Shown here: positions 1 to 6,237 of the stretch, piece after piece
Layout of the letters: each line of letters opens with the position of its first letter
Numbering within the stretch: position 1 is the first letter of the stretch
Source: Gemmatimonadota bacterium
Lineage (GTDB): Bacteria; Latescibacterota; UBA2968; UBA8231
NCBI GenBank assembly: GCA_026706505.1
Contig: JAPOYQ010000735.1
Coordinates: forward strand, 1 to 6,237
Length of the DNA: 6,237 bases
Reading direction: 5' to 3'
Position numbers and translations under genes: made by a program
The notes under the pieces: model-generated
Seen by the model: the letters and a program-made list of their open reading frames with translations, nothing else
Databases searched by the model: none
Told to the model about the DNA's origin: nothing

Positions 1-2
1 GC

Positions 3-980
3 ACGATTCGGAGTGAGAAACACCGCTATATCCGCAACTTTTTGCCTCATCGCCCCTATGCTTCGTTTTGGCCAGATGGTGGTTTCTTTGCGACGCCACC
101 CGAAAAGGGAACACCTGAGCACGACTTCTGGGATACGTCGTGTTTGCCCGGAGAGCAGAAGGTGCACGATCCCGATGGGGTGTTTTTGCTGCCGATTCCC
201 GAGGCGTATTCTGAATATTTGATCTGGCAGGCAAAGAAGCCATTTGAAGAACTGTACGATGTTGAGCATGACCCGGAAGAGATCGCCAATCTGGCTGACG
301 ATCCTGCATACAGCGATCTCAAAGATCAGATGCGAGCGCAGTTGTTTGAGTGGATGATTGAGACGCGAGATCTGGGGCTGATTGATGAAACTGAGATGAT
401 CGTGCGAGCGACTGAGTACGACGGAGTGAATTACGAAGTGGGGACACATTGCGAAAACTATGCGCACATTCTGGAGACGGCCGATTTTCCGCGATTAGGT
501 GAAGCGGGCAGAGTTGGGTTAATGGACCGACTTGATGATCCCGATAGTGCTGTGCGTTACTGGGCGATTACCGGGTTGATGTCGTACGAGGTGGAGGATA
601 CAGTTCTGCAAAGGATCGCTCCACTTGTTCGGGATGAATCGATCAGTGTGAGTCTTGCGGCGGCTGACTTGCTTTGCCAAAACAACCGCACAGAAGGCGC
701 GATGCTCGCATTGGAATGCGCGTTGCAAAGCAATCTGCTCTGGGCGCGGTTTCGAGCGGGTGCAAATTTGTCTTTTTACAGCCGAGAGATCCTGGCGCAG
801 ATGAAGGCGTTGATCCCCGCTCTGCAAGCTGCGCTGGATAACCCGGTTTGTTACGGCCCTTTTGAACCCGATTGGGATGCGTTGATTCCGCCTGTTCAGA
901 CCATGTATCGCGCGCAAAAGGATACGATCGTTGGTGAGTGGGTTTTGCAACGCGTGATAAAGCGCATTGAACTGGCGTGA
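3..980 (+). CDS. Sulfatase, C-terminal part with HEAT-like repeat tail (5' truncated)
   Basis: This is the C-terminal part of a type I (formylglycine-dependent) sulfatase, an enzyme that hydrolyses sulfate esters, often on polysaccharides. The frame is open through the left edge (first full codon at 3), so the start, the C-x-P/A-x-R active-site motif and any signal peptide lie outside the window. Seen: the KHRYIRNFLPHRPYA block (about 18-62), typical of the sulfatase C-terminal subdomain, and EELYDVEHDPEEIANLADDP (246-305), the family hallmark ExLYDLxxDPxExxNLA. WMIETRDLGLIDETEM follows. From about 504 to 845 there are amphipathic helix pairs such as LDDPDSAVRYWAITGL and VRDESISVSLAAADLL, which read as HEAT/PBS-lyase-like repeats. 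Such tails are known in a subset of planctomycete-type sulfatases; their role is not established and may be partner or substrate binding. A TTG at 42 is internal, since homology continues upstream of it. G+C is lower than in the downstream genes. The family call is firm; the substrate is unknown. Confidence 0.93.
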   Translation, partial: TIRSEKHRYIRNFLPHRPYASFWPDGGFFATPPEKGTPEHDFWDTSCLPGEQKVHDPDGVFLLPIPEAYSEYLIWQAKKPFEELYDVEHDPEEIANLADDPAYSDLKDQMRAQLFEWMIETRDLGLIDETEMIVRATEYDGVNYEVGTHCENYAHILETADFPRLGEAGRVGLMDRLDDPDSAVRYWAITGLMSYEVEDTVLQRIAPLVRDESISVSLAAADLLCQNNRTEGAMLALECALQSNLLWARFRAGANLSFYSREILAQMKALIPALQAALDNPVCYGPFEPDWDALIPPVQTMYRAQKDTIVGEWVLQRVIKRIELA

Positions 981-983
981 TCT

Positions 984-989
984 GAGGAG
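984..989 (+). promoter_or_regulatory. Ribosome binding site for the LolA-like gene
   Basis: GAGGAG lies 6 nt before the GTG at 996, inside the 15-nt gap after the sulfatase stop. It supports GTG at 996 over the out-of-frame GTG at 994, and it makes initiation of this gene independent of the preceding gene's stop codon. Confidence 0.75.
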
Positions 990-995
990 TTTTGT

Positions 996-1793
996 GTGTC
1001 TAACTGGAAAAAAACAAATCTCGGTCTTTTGCTAGTGCTGCAGGTGCTTTGCGTGGCTCCAAGTGCGGCGCAAGACACCGTGCCTGTGGCGCAAGCCCTA
1101 TTGGAACAGTTCGACGAGATGTACCGCTCTACGGGGGGCACGGCGGCGCGGATTGAGATTAAGATCGAGCGCCCGAAAAAGGTGCGGACGATGCAGATGC
1201 GCTCTTGGAGCCAGGGCGAGGACAAGGCGCTAGTCGTCATTGACGCGCCCGCCCGCGACGCCGGCACGGCCACGCTCCGGGTCGGCAACAATCTGTGGAA
1301 CTACCTGCCTAAAATCTCGCGCACGATCCGCGTGCCTCCCGCGCTGATGATGGGCGCGTGGATGGGCAGTGACCTGACCAACGACGACTTGGTGCGCGAA
1401 TCGTCCTACGCCCACGACTACGAGATTACAGGGGTTGGCCCGAGCGAGGAGCCGCCCGGCTGGCAGGTGAATTCCGAGGCCAAGCCCGGGGTGCCGGGTT
1501 TGTGGGAGCGGGTGGAAGTCGTCTTTGCGCCGCCAATGCTGGCGACGGACAGCACGCGCACAGAACAGTTGCCCGTACTCGTGCGATACTACGACCGCAA
1601 GGGACGGCTCTCGCGCACGATGCAGCTCGACGAAATCAAAAAGATGGGGGGCCGGCTGATCCCCACCCGGATTGTGATCTCGCCCGAGCGCGAGGAGGGT
1701 CGGCGCACGGTGCTGACCTATTTACACGTGGAATTCGACGTCGAGTTGGACGAGAGCCTCTTTAGCTTGGCGCAGTTGGAGCGCAGGCGCTAG
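996..1793 (+). CDS. Periplasmic LolA-like outer membrane lipoprotein-sorting protein
   Basis: A 265-residue secreted protein of the LolA-like family usually annotated 'outer membrane lipoprotein-sorting protein' (COG2834/LolA_like type). These are half-barrel folds that carry acyl chains across the periplasm. Seen: a signal peptide with K5-K6, a hydrophobic core at 9-21 and a probable cut after SAA (residue 25). C19 is not in a lipobox, so the mature protein should be soluble. Family blocks follow: an EMYRSTGGTA region (41-50), IDAPARDAGTATLRVGNNLWNYLPK (82-106), the strongly diagnostic WMGSDLTNDDLVRESS (122-137), YYDRKGRLSRTMQLDEIK (198-215), and VEFDVELDESLFS (245-257) near the end. Length is normal for the family. 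The start is GTG with a good Shine-Dalgarno; the stop TAG abuts the ATG of the first permease (TAGATG). Its place at the head of an FtsX-type ABC cluster suggests it is the periplasmic acceptor or donor for that transporter. The cargo (lipoprotein or free lipid) cannot be told from the sequence. Confidence 0.92.
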   Translation: MSNWKKTNLGLLLVLQVLCVAPSAAQDTVPVAQALLEQFDEMYRSTGGTAARIEIKIERPKKVRTMQMRSWSQGEDKALVVIDAPARDAGTATLRVGNNLWNYLPKISRTIRVPPALMMGAWMGSDLTNDDLVRESSYAHDYEITGVGPSEEPPGWQVNSEAKPGVPGLWERVEVVFAPPMLATDSTRTEQLPVLVRYYDRKGRLSRTMQLDEIKKMGGRLIPTRIVISPEREEGRRTVLTYLHVEFDVELDESLFSLAQLERRR

Positions 1794-3032
1794 ATGGCTG
1801 AAAACAGCACGCTCCGACTGGCTTGGCGCGGCTTGGGCCGCAACCGCAAGCGGTCGGTCCTGGCGATAGCGGCAATAGGACTAGGGCAGTTTGCCTTCTT
1901 GGCCACGGCCGGGATCATGCGGGGCTATGCCGATCACTACTTCGATTCGGTGACTGGCCCGTTGGTGGGCCACGTGCAGATCGTGGCGCCGGGCTGGCGC
2001 GAGGAGCGAGCCGTCGATCAGACGCTGGACAACGTCGAGGCCATGCTGGCGGCGATTCGCGGGCAGTCGCAAGTGGAGCGGGCGGTGCCGCGGATTTACG
2101 CGCCGGTGTTGGCCGCGCTGGAAGAGGAAGGCTTTGTAGGGATGGTCGTCGGCGCTGATCCGGCGCTAGAAGGGGTTGCGAACGGCCTGTTGGGCAGCGA
2201 GGAGTTGGCTAGCCTCTTGGGAGACGGCCGAGTGTTGGTGGGGAAGGGCTTGGCGGGGCAGCACGGGATTGAGGCTGGTGCTGAGTTGGCCGTGGTGGGC
2301 CAAGACATTGACGGGTCCATTGCCAGCGCGCTGTACGAGGTGGCGGCGGTCGTCGAATCGCCGGTCGAACTCGTCAACAGCATTGGCATCGTCGCCGGGC
2401 TGCAAGACGCGCAGGCGCTCCTGAGAATGGATGACGAAGCGCACGAGATTGCCGTCCGCCTGCACGAGGCCGAGCAAATAGATCAGGCCGCAGACTCGCT
2501 CCATGCGCAGCCCGCACTACAAGGGATGGAAATCAAACTCTGGCACGAGGTTATACCGCAGCTAGCCGGGATGATCAAAATGATGGACGTGTATTCGCTC
2601 GTGGTTTTGGGGATCGTCTGCTTGGCGTCCATCGCCGGCATTGCCAATACCATGATGATGTCCACGTTTGAGCGCCGCCGCGAGTTGGGGATGTTGCTGG
2701 CACTAGGCGCGAATCCGGGCCGGCTCTTTCGGATGGTGGCGACCGAGGCCGTGCTGTTGGGTGCGTTGGGAGTGTTGCTGGGTACTGTGTTGGGCGCGTG
2801 TTTTGCGGCATTGACGGCTGGACCGGGTTTTGACCTCGCCGAGTTGGGCGGCGAGGAATCTTTTGAAATGGGCTTCCAAGGCGTGCAGATAGCCTCGCGA
2901 GTCTATCCCGAGGTGCGCGCAAGCGACGTATTGGCCGGCGTATCGGCCGTGCTGGTGACGGCCCTCTCGGCCTGCGTCTGGCCGCTGCTGCACGTGGCGC
3001 GGCTGGAGCCGGTGGAGGCGATGCGGACGTGA
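1794..3032 (+). CDS. FtsX/MacB-type ABC transporter permease, first subunit (LolC/LolE-like)
   Basis: An inner-membrane permease of 412 residues with the four-helix type VII (MacB/LolCDE) layout. TM1 is about 21-41. A large periplasmic MacB_PCD-like domain spans about 43-262. TM2 (about 266-289) leads into the cytoplasmic coupling segment FERRRELGMLLALGA (292-306), the FtsX-family signature. TM3 is about 315-340 and TM4 about 379-400, with the usual tail ARLEPVEAMRT. In LolCDE such subunits do not pump through a channel; they couple ATP hydrolysis to extraction of a lipoprotein from the outer leaflet. The ATG directly follows the upstream stop, and the 3' end overlaps the next permease by 4 nt (GTGA), so translation is probably coupled along the cluster. 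The N-terminal half shares a GH-(V/L)-x-I-(A/V)-x-GW block with its neighbour, so the two are diverged paralogues. The general role is clear; whether it is a true LolC/LolE equivalent is not. Confidence 0.93.
   Translation: MAENSTLRLAWRGLGRNRKRSVLAIAAIGLGQFAFLATAGIMRGYADHYFDSVTGPLVGHVQIVAPGWREERAVDQTLDNVEAMLAAIRGQSQVERAVPRIYAPVLAALEEEGFVGMVVGADPALEGVANGLLGSEELASLLGDGRVLVGKGLAGQHGIEAGAELAVVGQDIDGSIASALYEVAAVVESPVELVNSIGIVAGLQDAQALLRMDDEAHEIAVRLHEAEQIDQAADSLHAQPALQGMEIKLWHEVIPQLAGMIKMMDVYSLVVLGIVCLASIAGIANTMMMSTFERRRELGMLLALGANPGRLFRMVATEAVLLGALGVLLGTVLGACFAALTAGPGFDLAELGGEESFEMGFQGVQIASRVYPEVRASDVLAGVSAVLVTALSACVWPLLHVARLEPVEAMRT
3014..3018 (+). promoter_or_regulatory. Ribosome binding site for the second permease
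   Basis: GGAGG sits 10 nt before the GTG at 3029, inside the end of the first permease gene. It supports the GTG start and the 4-nt GTGA overlap. No other start codon lies nearby in this frame. Confidence 0.6.
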
Positions 3033-4267
3033 GCGGAAACCTGTCGATCCAATACGCCTTGCGCTCGCTGGGGCGCAGTCGCCGCCGGACGGGCCTGTCT
3101 GTCTTGGGGGTGGGGCTGGGATGCGCGATTGCGCTGTTTGCCACGGCCTTTATGCGCGGTGGCCAAACCATGCGGGTGCAGGCCATTTCCCAGAGCGGAT
3201 ACGGCCACCTGCGGATCGCGCCCGCGGGCTGGGAACAAAGTCGGCGCGACGAGTTGCGCTTGCAGGACTCGGCGGCTGCGCTCGAAGCCGCGCGCGGTCT
3301 TGAAGGCGTAGCCGTAGTGGCCGCCCATGTGCGAGTGCAGGGCCTGTTGGCCTTTGGCACGCGGGTGGCCGGCGTCCAGCTTTTGGGCGTGGATCCAGCC
3401 GCCGAGCCGCAGTTCAACAGATTGGTGCGCTCCATCGACGAAGGACGTTACTTGCAAGCGGATGACGAGGGCGCGGTGGTCGTCGGCAAGGCCCTCGTCG
3501 AGCGCTTGGACGTAGAGTTGGGGGATGATTTGTTGTTGACGCTGACGCGCGCCGACGGGGAAATGGAGTACGCAATGTTGCGGATCGTCGGGATTGTATC
3601 TACCGGTAGCCGCACGATTGACGAGACCATCTGCCACGCTATGCTCGCCGATGTCGAGAAGCTGACGGGCCTGCAGGGCGTGGCCGAGGTGTCGGTAGCC
3701 TTCGCGGACCCGCAACAGGTGGCTGCGCTCTCGGCCGAGCTGGCGCAGCGAGTGAAGGGCGACGAGGTGCTCACGTGGCGCGAAGTTCTGCCGGCAATGG
3801 GCGGCGACGAGGCGGCTGACCGGGCCTTTTCCAGCTTTTTTATTGTGGTTGTGGCCGCGGTGGTGATTTTGGGCGTGACGAGCGCCCAACTGACGGCCAT
3901 GCTGGAGAGGAGGCGCGAATTTGCCGTGCTGATGGCGTTGGGATTAGGAGAACGCAAGCTCGTGGGCTTGGTGCTTTTCGAGGCCGTGTTCATGGGTGCG
4001 CTCGGGGCGCTTTTGGGATTGTTGCTCGCGTTGCCGCTCGTTTGGCATACGGCGACCGCGGGGATTGATTTTTCCGCGGCGATGGGCGACGAGATGACGG
4101 TCATGGGCGTTTTCTTCGACCCGATAATCTACGCGGACATGGGGCTGTGGATGCTGCCCTACGCCTTCGGCTTGGGGCTTTGTGCGACGCTGTTGGCCGC
4201 GCTTTATCCGGCTTGGTCTGCCACGCGCTTGGATCCAGCGGCGGCCCTGAGCCAGCGGGATGCGTGA
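3029..4267 (+). CDS. FtsX/MacB-type ABC transporter permease, second subunit
   Basis: The second inner-membrane permease of the cluster, also 412 residues, with the same type VII layout. TM1 is about 21-43, with the periplasmic domain at about 45-265. TM2 (about 268-290) leads into the coupling segment ERRREFAVLMALGLG (293-307). TM3 is about 311-336 and TM4 about 372-395, with the tail ATRLDPAAALSQRDA. It matches the first permease in order and spacing: FATAFMRGG against LATAGIMRGY near 40, GHLRIAPAGW against GHVQIVAPGW near 59-68, and VVVGKALVERLDVELGD against VLVGKGLAGQHGIEAGA near 150. Yet the two are clearly diverged, which fits a heterodimer like LolC/LolE rather than a MacB homodimer. 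The start is GTG, overlapping the preceding stop by 4 nt; the 3' end overlaps the ATPase gene by 8 nt if that gene starts at 4260. Several long frames on the opposite strand here are high-GC shadows. Confidence 0.93.
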   Translation: MSGNLSIQYALRSLGRSRRRTGLSVLGVGLGCAIALFATAFMRGGQTMRVQAISQSGYGHLRIAPAGWEQSRRDELRLQDSAAALEAARGLEGVAVVAAHVRVQGLLAFGTRVAGVQLLGVDPAAEPQFNRLVRSIDEGRYLQADDEGAVVVGKALVERLDVELGDDLLLTLTRADGEMEYAMLRIVGIVSTGSRTIDETICHAMLADVEKLTGLQGVAEVSVAFADPQQVAALSAELAQRVKGDEVLTWREVLPAMGGDEAADRAFSSFFIVVVAAVVILGVTSAQLTAMLERRREFAVLMALGLGERKLVGLVLFEAVFMGALGALLGLLLALPLVWHTATAGIDFSAAMGDEMTVMGVFFDPIIYADMGLWMLPYAFGLGLCATLLAALYPAWSATRLDPAAALSQRDA

Positions 4268-4970
4268 TATGGACGGAGTTCTGGTAGCGGCCCAAGGCGT
4301 GAAAAAGGTATTTCGGACGGGCGATATTGCCGTGGAGGCCCTGCGCGGCATAGATCTCGAAATCGGTAGCGGGGAGTTCATGGCCATTGTCGGGCCAAGC
4401 GGCAGCGGCAAGACGACGCTGCTCAACCTAATCGGCGCGCTCGACGTGCCCACCAGCGGGCGCATTGTGCTTTTTGACCGCGACTTGGGGGTGCTAAGCC
4501 GCAGTGAGCGGGCCGAACTGCGGCTCCGATCCTTGGGTTTTGTGTTCCAAGCCTACAATCTGGTGCCGGTATTGACGGCGCGAGAGAACGTAGAGTTCGT
4601 ACTAGAGTTGCAGGGCATGGACCCCAAAAAGCGGCGGGCGCGAGCCGAGGAGACACTAACTGAGTTGGGGCTAGGCGAGCTAGCCGACCGGCGGCCCAGC
4701 CAGATGTCGGGCGGCCAGCAGCAGCGGGTGGCGGTGGCGCGGGCCGTGGCCTCGCGTCCGGGCTTGGTGCTCGCCGATGAGCCAACGGCCAACCTCGACA
4801 GCGACAATGCGCAGGCTCTCTTGGAGATGATGCGGCGGCTGCGCGACGAGATGGGCATGACCTTTGTCTTTTCGACGCACGACCCCTTGGTGGTTTCGTA
4901 TGCCTCGCGGGTGGTTACCTTGCGCGATGGCGAGGTGCTGAGCGACGAGCGCAAGGATACATGCGGCTGA
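4260..4970 (+). CDS. ABC transporter ATP-binding protein, LolD/MacB family
   Basis: The cytoplasmic ATPase that should drive the two permeases encoded just upstream. All nucleotide-binding motifs are intact (residues from the ATG at 4260): Walker A GPSGSGKT (45-52), Q-loop with Q97 in FVFQAYNLVPVLTARENV (the typical LolD/MacB/FtsE form), signature MSGGQQQR (149-156), Walker B LVLADE with catalytic E174, D-loop NLD (178-180) and H-loop H207 in STHDP. It ends soon after the ABC domain, so it has no fused permease, unlike MacB itself. Length (236) fits LolD. Two starts are possible: ATG 4260 overlaps the permease by 8 nt, whereas ATG 4269 follows its stop by 1 nt, has GCGGGA 8 nt upstream, and gives the family-like N-terminus MDGVLVAAQGVKKVF. 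The second is at least as likely. The 3' end overlaps the beta-barrel gene by 10 nt. Confidence 0.95.
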   Translation: MRDMDGVLVAAQGVKKVFRTGDIAVEALRGIDLEIGSGEFMAIVGPSGSGKTTLLNLIGALDVPTSGRIVLFDRDLGVLSRSERAELRLRSLGFVFQAYNLVPVLTARENVEFVLELQGMDPKKRRARAEETLTELGLGELADRRPSQMSGGQQQRVAVARAVASRPGLVLADEPTANLDSDNAQALLEMMRRLRDEMGMTFVFSTHDPLVVSYASRVVTLRDGEVLSDERKDTCG

Positions 4971-6178
4971 CGCTAGCGGTTCTTTTGGCGGTGCAGCCCG
5001 CGTTTGGCGTCAGCCTGTGGTCGAGTGCGGACGGGAGCCGCTACTGGGCGCTGGATGCTGCGCTGAAGTGGAGCGCTCTCTCGTCGCATGCACCCGACGC
5101 GCCGCTGCTGTACCCCAAGCGCTGGAGCGCCGCTGCGCTGGGGAGGGGGCGGCTGGTGCTGCGAGGCCAAGCTGCGGCGGGTCTGTACGTGCGCTTGGCC
5201 TATGAACAACGGGTGCGGGCGGTTTCTACAGGTGCGGGCGCTGGCGGGGGCGCAGGGATATTGGTGCCGGAGATCCGCGCACCATATCGGCTCAGACAGC
5301 TTGATGATGCTCTGGCTATGGGCGACAACGCGACCTATCGGCACGAGCTAGACCGCGCGTTTGTCGCTTGGCGCTTGGGGCGTGGCGAGTTGCAAGTCGG
5401 CCGTCAAGCTATTGGGTGGGGGCGCGGCGTGCTCTTTGGCGCGGTGGATATTTTCGCGCCGTTTAATCCCTTAGAAAGTGATCGCGAGTGGCGGCGCGGC
5501 GTCGATGCGCTGCGCGTTTCCGTGCCGCTTGCGGATCGCTTTTCGCTGGACGCGGTAGCAGCCTGCGGCGAGTCGGTTGACGAATCGGCCTTTGTGGGGC
5601 GACTCTACGGCCACAGTGGCGCGTTCGATGGAGAATTGCTGCTGGGGCGTCGCCGCGGCGACCGCTTTGTCGGCACAACCGCATCCATGCGGATCAGGGG
5701 CGCTGAGATGCACGGCGAACTAGCGTCGTTCAAGATGCCCGCCACAGAAGGAGGTGAGGTGGTGCTCAAGGCGCTTTGGGGCGGCTCGTACGCGTGGGAC
5801 ACCCAAGGCGGCTTGTTGCTCGTGGGCGAATACCACTTCTCGGACTTTGGCGTCAGCGATATTGCCGAGCTATATACGGCTCCTTACTGGGAACGCCTGA
5901 TCCAAGGAGACGCGCAGATTTTGGGGCGGCACGCCGGTGCCGTGCAGCTATCGCAGGGAATCACCGGCACCGTGCCGAGGACGCTGGGTTGGCTATTCTC
6001 GCCAATGGATGGCTCCGGGGTGCTAACGGGCGTGGTGACGTGGATTTTCTCCGACGCGCTGACGCTAGTAGCCAGCGCGTACTGGCCTTATGGGGAGCGG
6101 CCGAGCGGAGCGGTCTTGCGGAGCGAGTACGGCGGAGGGGCGAAGAGTGGGTTAGTGCAGATGAGTTTTTACTATTGA
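4961..6178 (+). CDS. Outer-membrane beta-barrel protein linked to the ABC transporter (DUF1302-like)
   Basis: A 405-residue secreted protein that looks like an outer-membrane beta-barrel. Seen: a short signal peptide (R2, hydrophobic 4-15, probable cut after AFG at 16), many stretches of alternating polar and apolar residues (for example 63-82, 223-245, 283-293, 353-372), and a last strand SGLVQMSFYY ending in aromatic residues, as in the BAM-recognised C-terminal signal (here Tyr in place of the usual Phe). The best-conserved-looking block is GRQAIGWGRGVLFGAVDIFAPFNPL (148-171) followed by REWRRGVDALR (175-185). This recalls the VGRQ-x-x-x-WG segment of DUF1302 and alginate-export-like barrels. 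The start ATG overlaps the ATPase end by 10 nt, with AAGGA at 4953-4957 (3 nt spacing, a little short). Being last in the cluster, it is inferred to be the outer-membrane partner of the transport route. Barrel nature is fairly sure; family name and function are tentative. Confidence 0.8.
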   Translation: MRLTLAVLLAVQPAFGVSLWSSADGSRYWALDAALKWSALSSHAPDAPLLYPKRWSAAALGRGRLVLRGQAAAGLYVRLAYEQRVRAVSTGAGAGGGAGILVPEIRAPYRLRQLDDALAMGDNATYRHELDRAFVAWRLGRGELQVGRQAIGWGRGVLFGAVDIFAPFNPLESDREWRRGVDALRVSVPLADRFSLDAVAACGESVDESAFVGRLYGHSGAFDGELLLGRRRGDRFVGTTASMRIRGAEMHGELASFKMPATEGGEVVLKALWGGSYAWDTQGGLLLVGEYHFSDFGVSDIAELYTAPYWERLIQGDAQILGRHAGAVQLSQGITGTVPRTLGWLFSPMDGSGVLTGVVTWIFSDALTLVASAYWPYGERPSGAVLRSEYGGGAKSGLVQMSFYY

Positions 6179-6237
6179 TGAGGCCGTATTTGCGAGAAAC
6201 CGCTAGTACGACAAGCCTTTGTCTTGATCGGCTTTTG
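6178..6237 (+). CDS. Possible start of a further cluster gene (3' truncated)
   Basis: An ATG at 6178 shares its A with the beta-barrel gene's TGA (TGATG), the same coupled arrangement used earlier in the cluster. It opens a frame without stops to the right edge (20 codons, beginning MRPYLRETAS). No clear Shine-Dalgarno precedes it, and 20 open codons are not much evidence by themselves, so this may be plain downstream DNA. No family can be recognised. Confidence 0.3.
   Translation, partial: MRPYLRETASTTSLCLDRLL

Noticed and set aside
519..950. Minus-strand frame opposite the sulfatase repeat region
   Set aside because: No recognisable motif; the plus strand carries coherent helical repeats continuing a clear sulfatase domain.
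931..960. TTGGTG (931-936) and TGATAA (955-960), 18 nt apart, as a promoter for the transport cluster
   Set aside because: Only 3 of 6 and 2 of 6 consensus matches, within coding sequence; this level of match is common by chance.
1011..1056. Lipoprotein signal (lipobox) in the LolA-like protein around C19
   Set aside because: The residues before Cys are Q-V-L, lacking the small residue needed at -1; a normal signal peptidase I cut after SAA fits better.
2575..3889. Long minus-strand frames (2903-3889 and 2575-3435) opposite the two permease genes
   Set aside because: Their translations are rich in Arg, His, Gln, Pro and Ser without domain motifs, as expected from the antisense of G+C-rich genes. 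The plus-strand permeases have clear family signatures and coupled starts.
3388..4240. Short repeated string GGATCCAGC (near 3391 and 4231)
   Set aside because: Two 9-base copies inside coding sequence, explained by similar codons; no wider repeat around them.
6213..6237. Intrinsic terminator after the barrel gene
   Set aside because: The stem is only 5 bp with a 12-nt loop and a run of four T partly used by the stem; too weak to call.

Overview
The window comes from a Gram-negative (diderm) bacterium. It encodes a periplasmic LolA-type protein and a signal-peptide-bearing outer-membrane beta-barrel, both of which need an outer membrane. The sulfatase with a C-terminal helical-repeat tail is a type common in planctomycete, lentisphaera and related marine or candidate-phylum genomes. 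No taxonomic marker is present, so the lineage is a guess.

Layout: six genes, all on the + strand, with almost no intergenic DNA. Positions 3-980 hold the 3' part of a sulfatase gene that runs off the left edge; it ends in HEAT-like repeats. After a 15-nt gap, a tightly packed gene cluster runs from 996 to 6178: a periplasmic LolA-like protein (996-1793), two FtsX/MacB-type permeases of exactly the same length (1794-3032 and 3029-4267), a LolD/MacB-type ATPase (4260-4970) and an outer-membrane beta-barrel protein (4961-6178). Its genes abut or overlap by 0, 4, 8 and 10 nt, which points to one transcript with translational coupling. A possible next gene starts at 6178 inside an ATGA-type overlap and is cut by the right edge.

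Working together (inference): the ATPase and the two different permeases form a LolCDE-like inner-membrane complex. This complex would extract a lipid or lipoprotein and pass it to the LolA-like carrier, with the beta-barrel as the outer-membrane end. The cluster is thus a self-contained inner membrane-periplasm-outer membrane route. No LolB is visible, and the cargo cannot be read from the sequence.

Sampled lines of the sulfatase gene average about 53% G+C. Sampled lines of the transport genes are about 65-78%. The change falls close to the start of the LolA-like gene, so the sulfatase and the transporter may have different histories.
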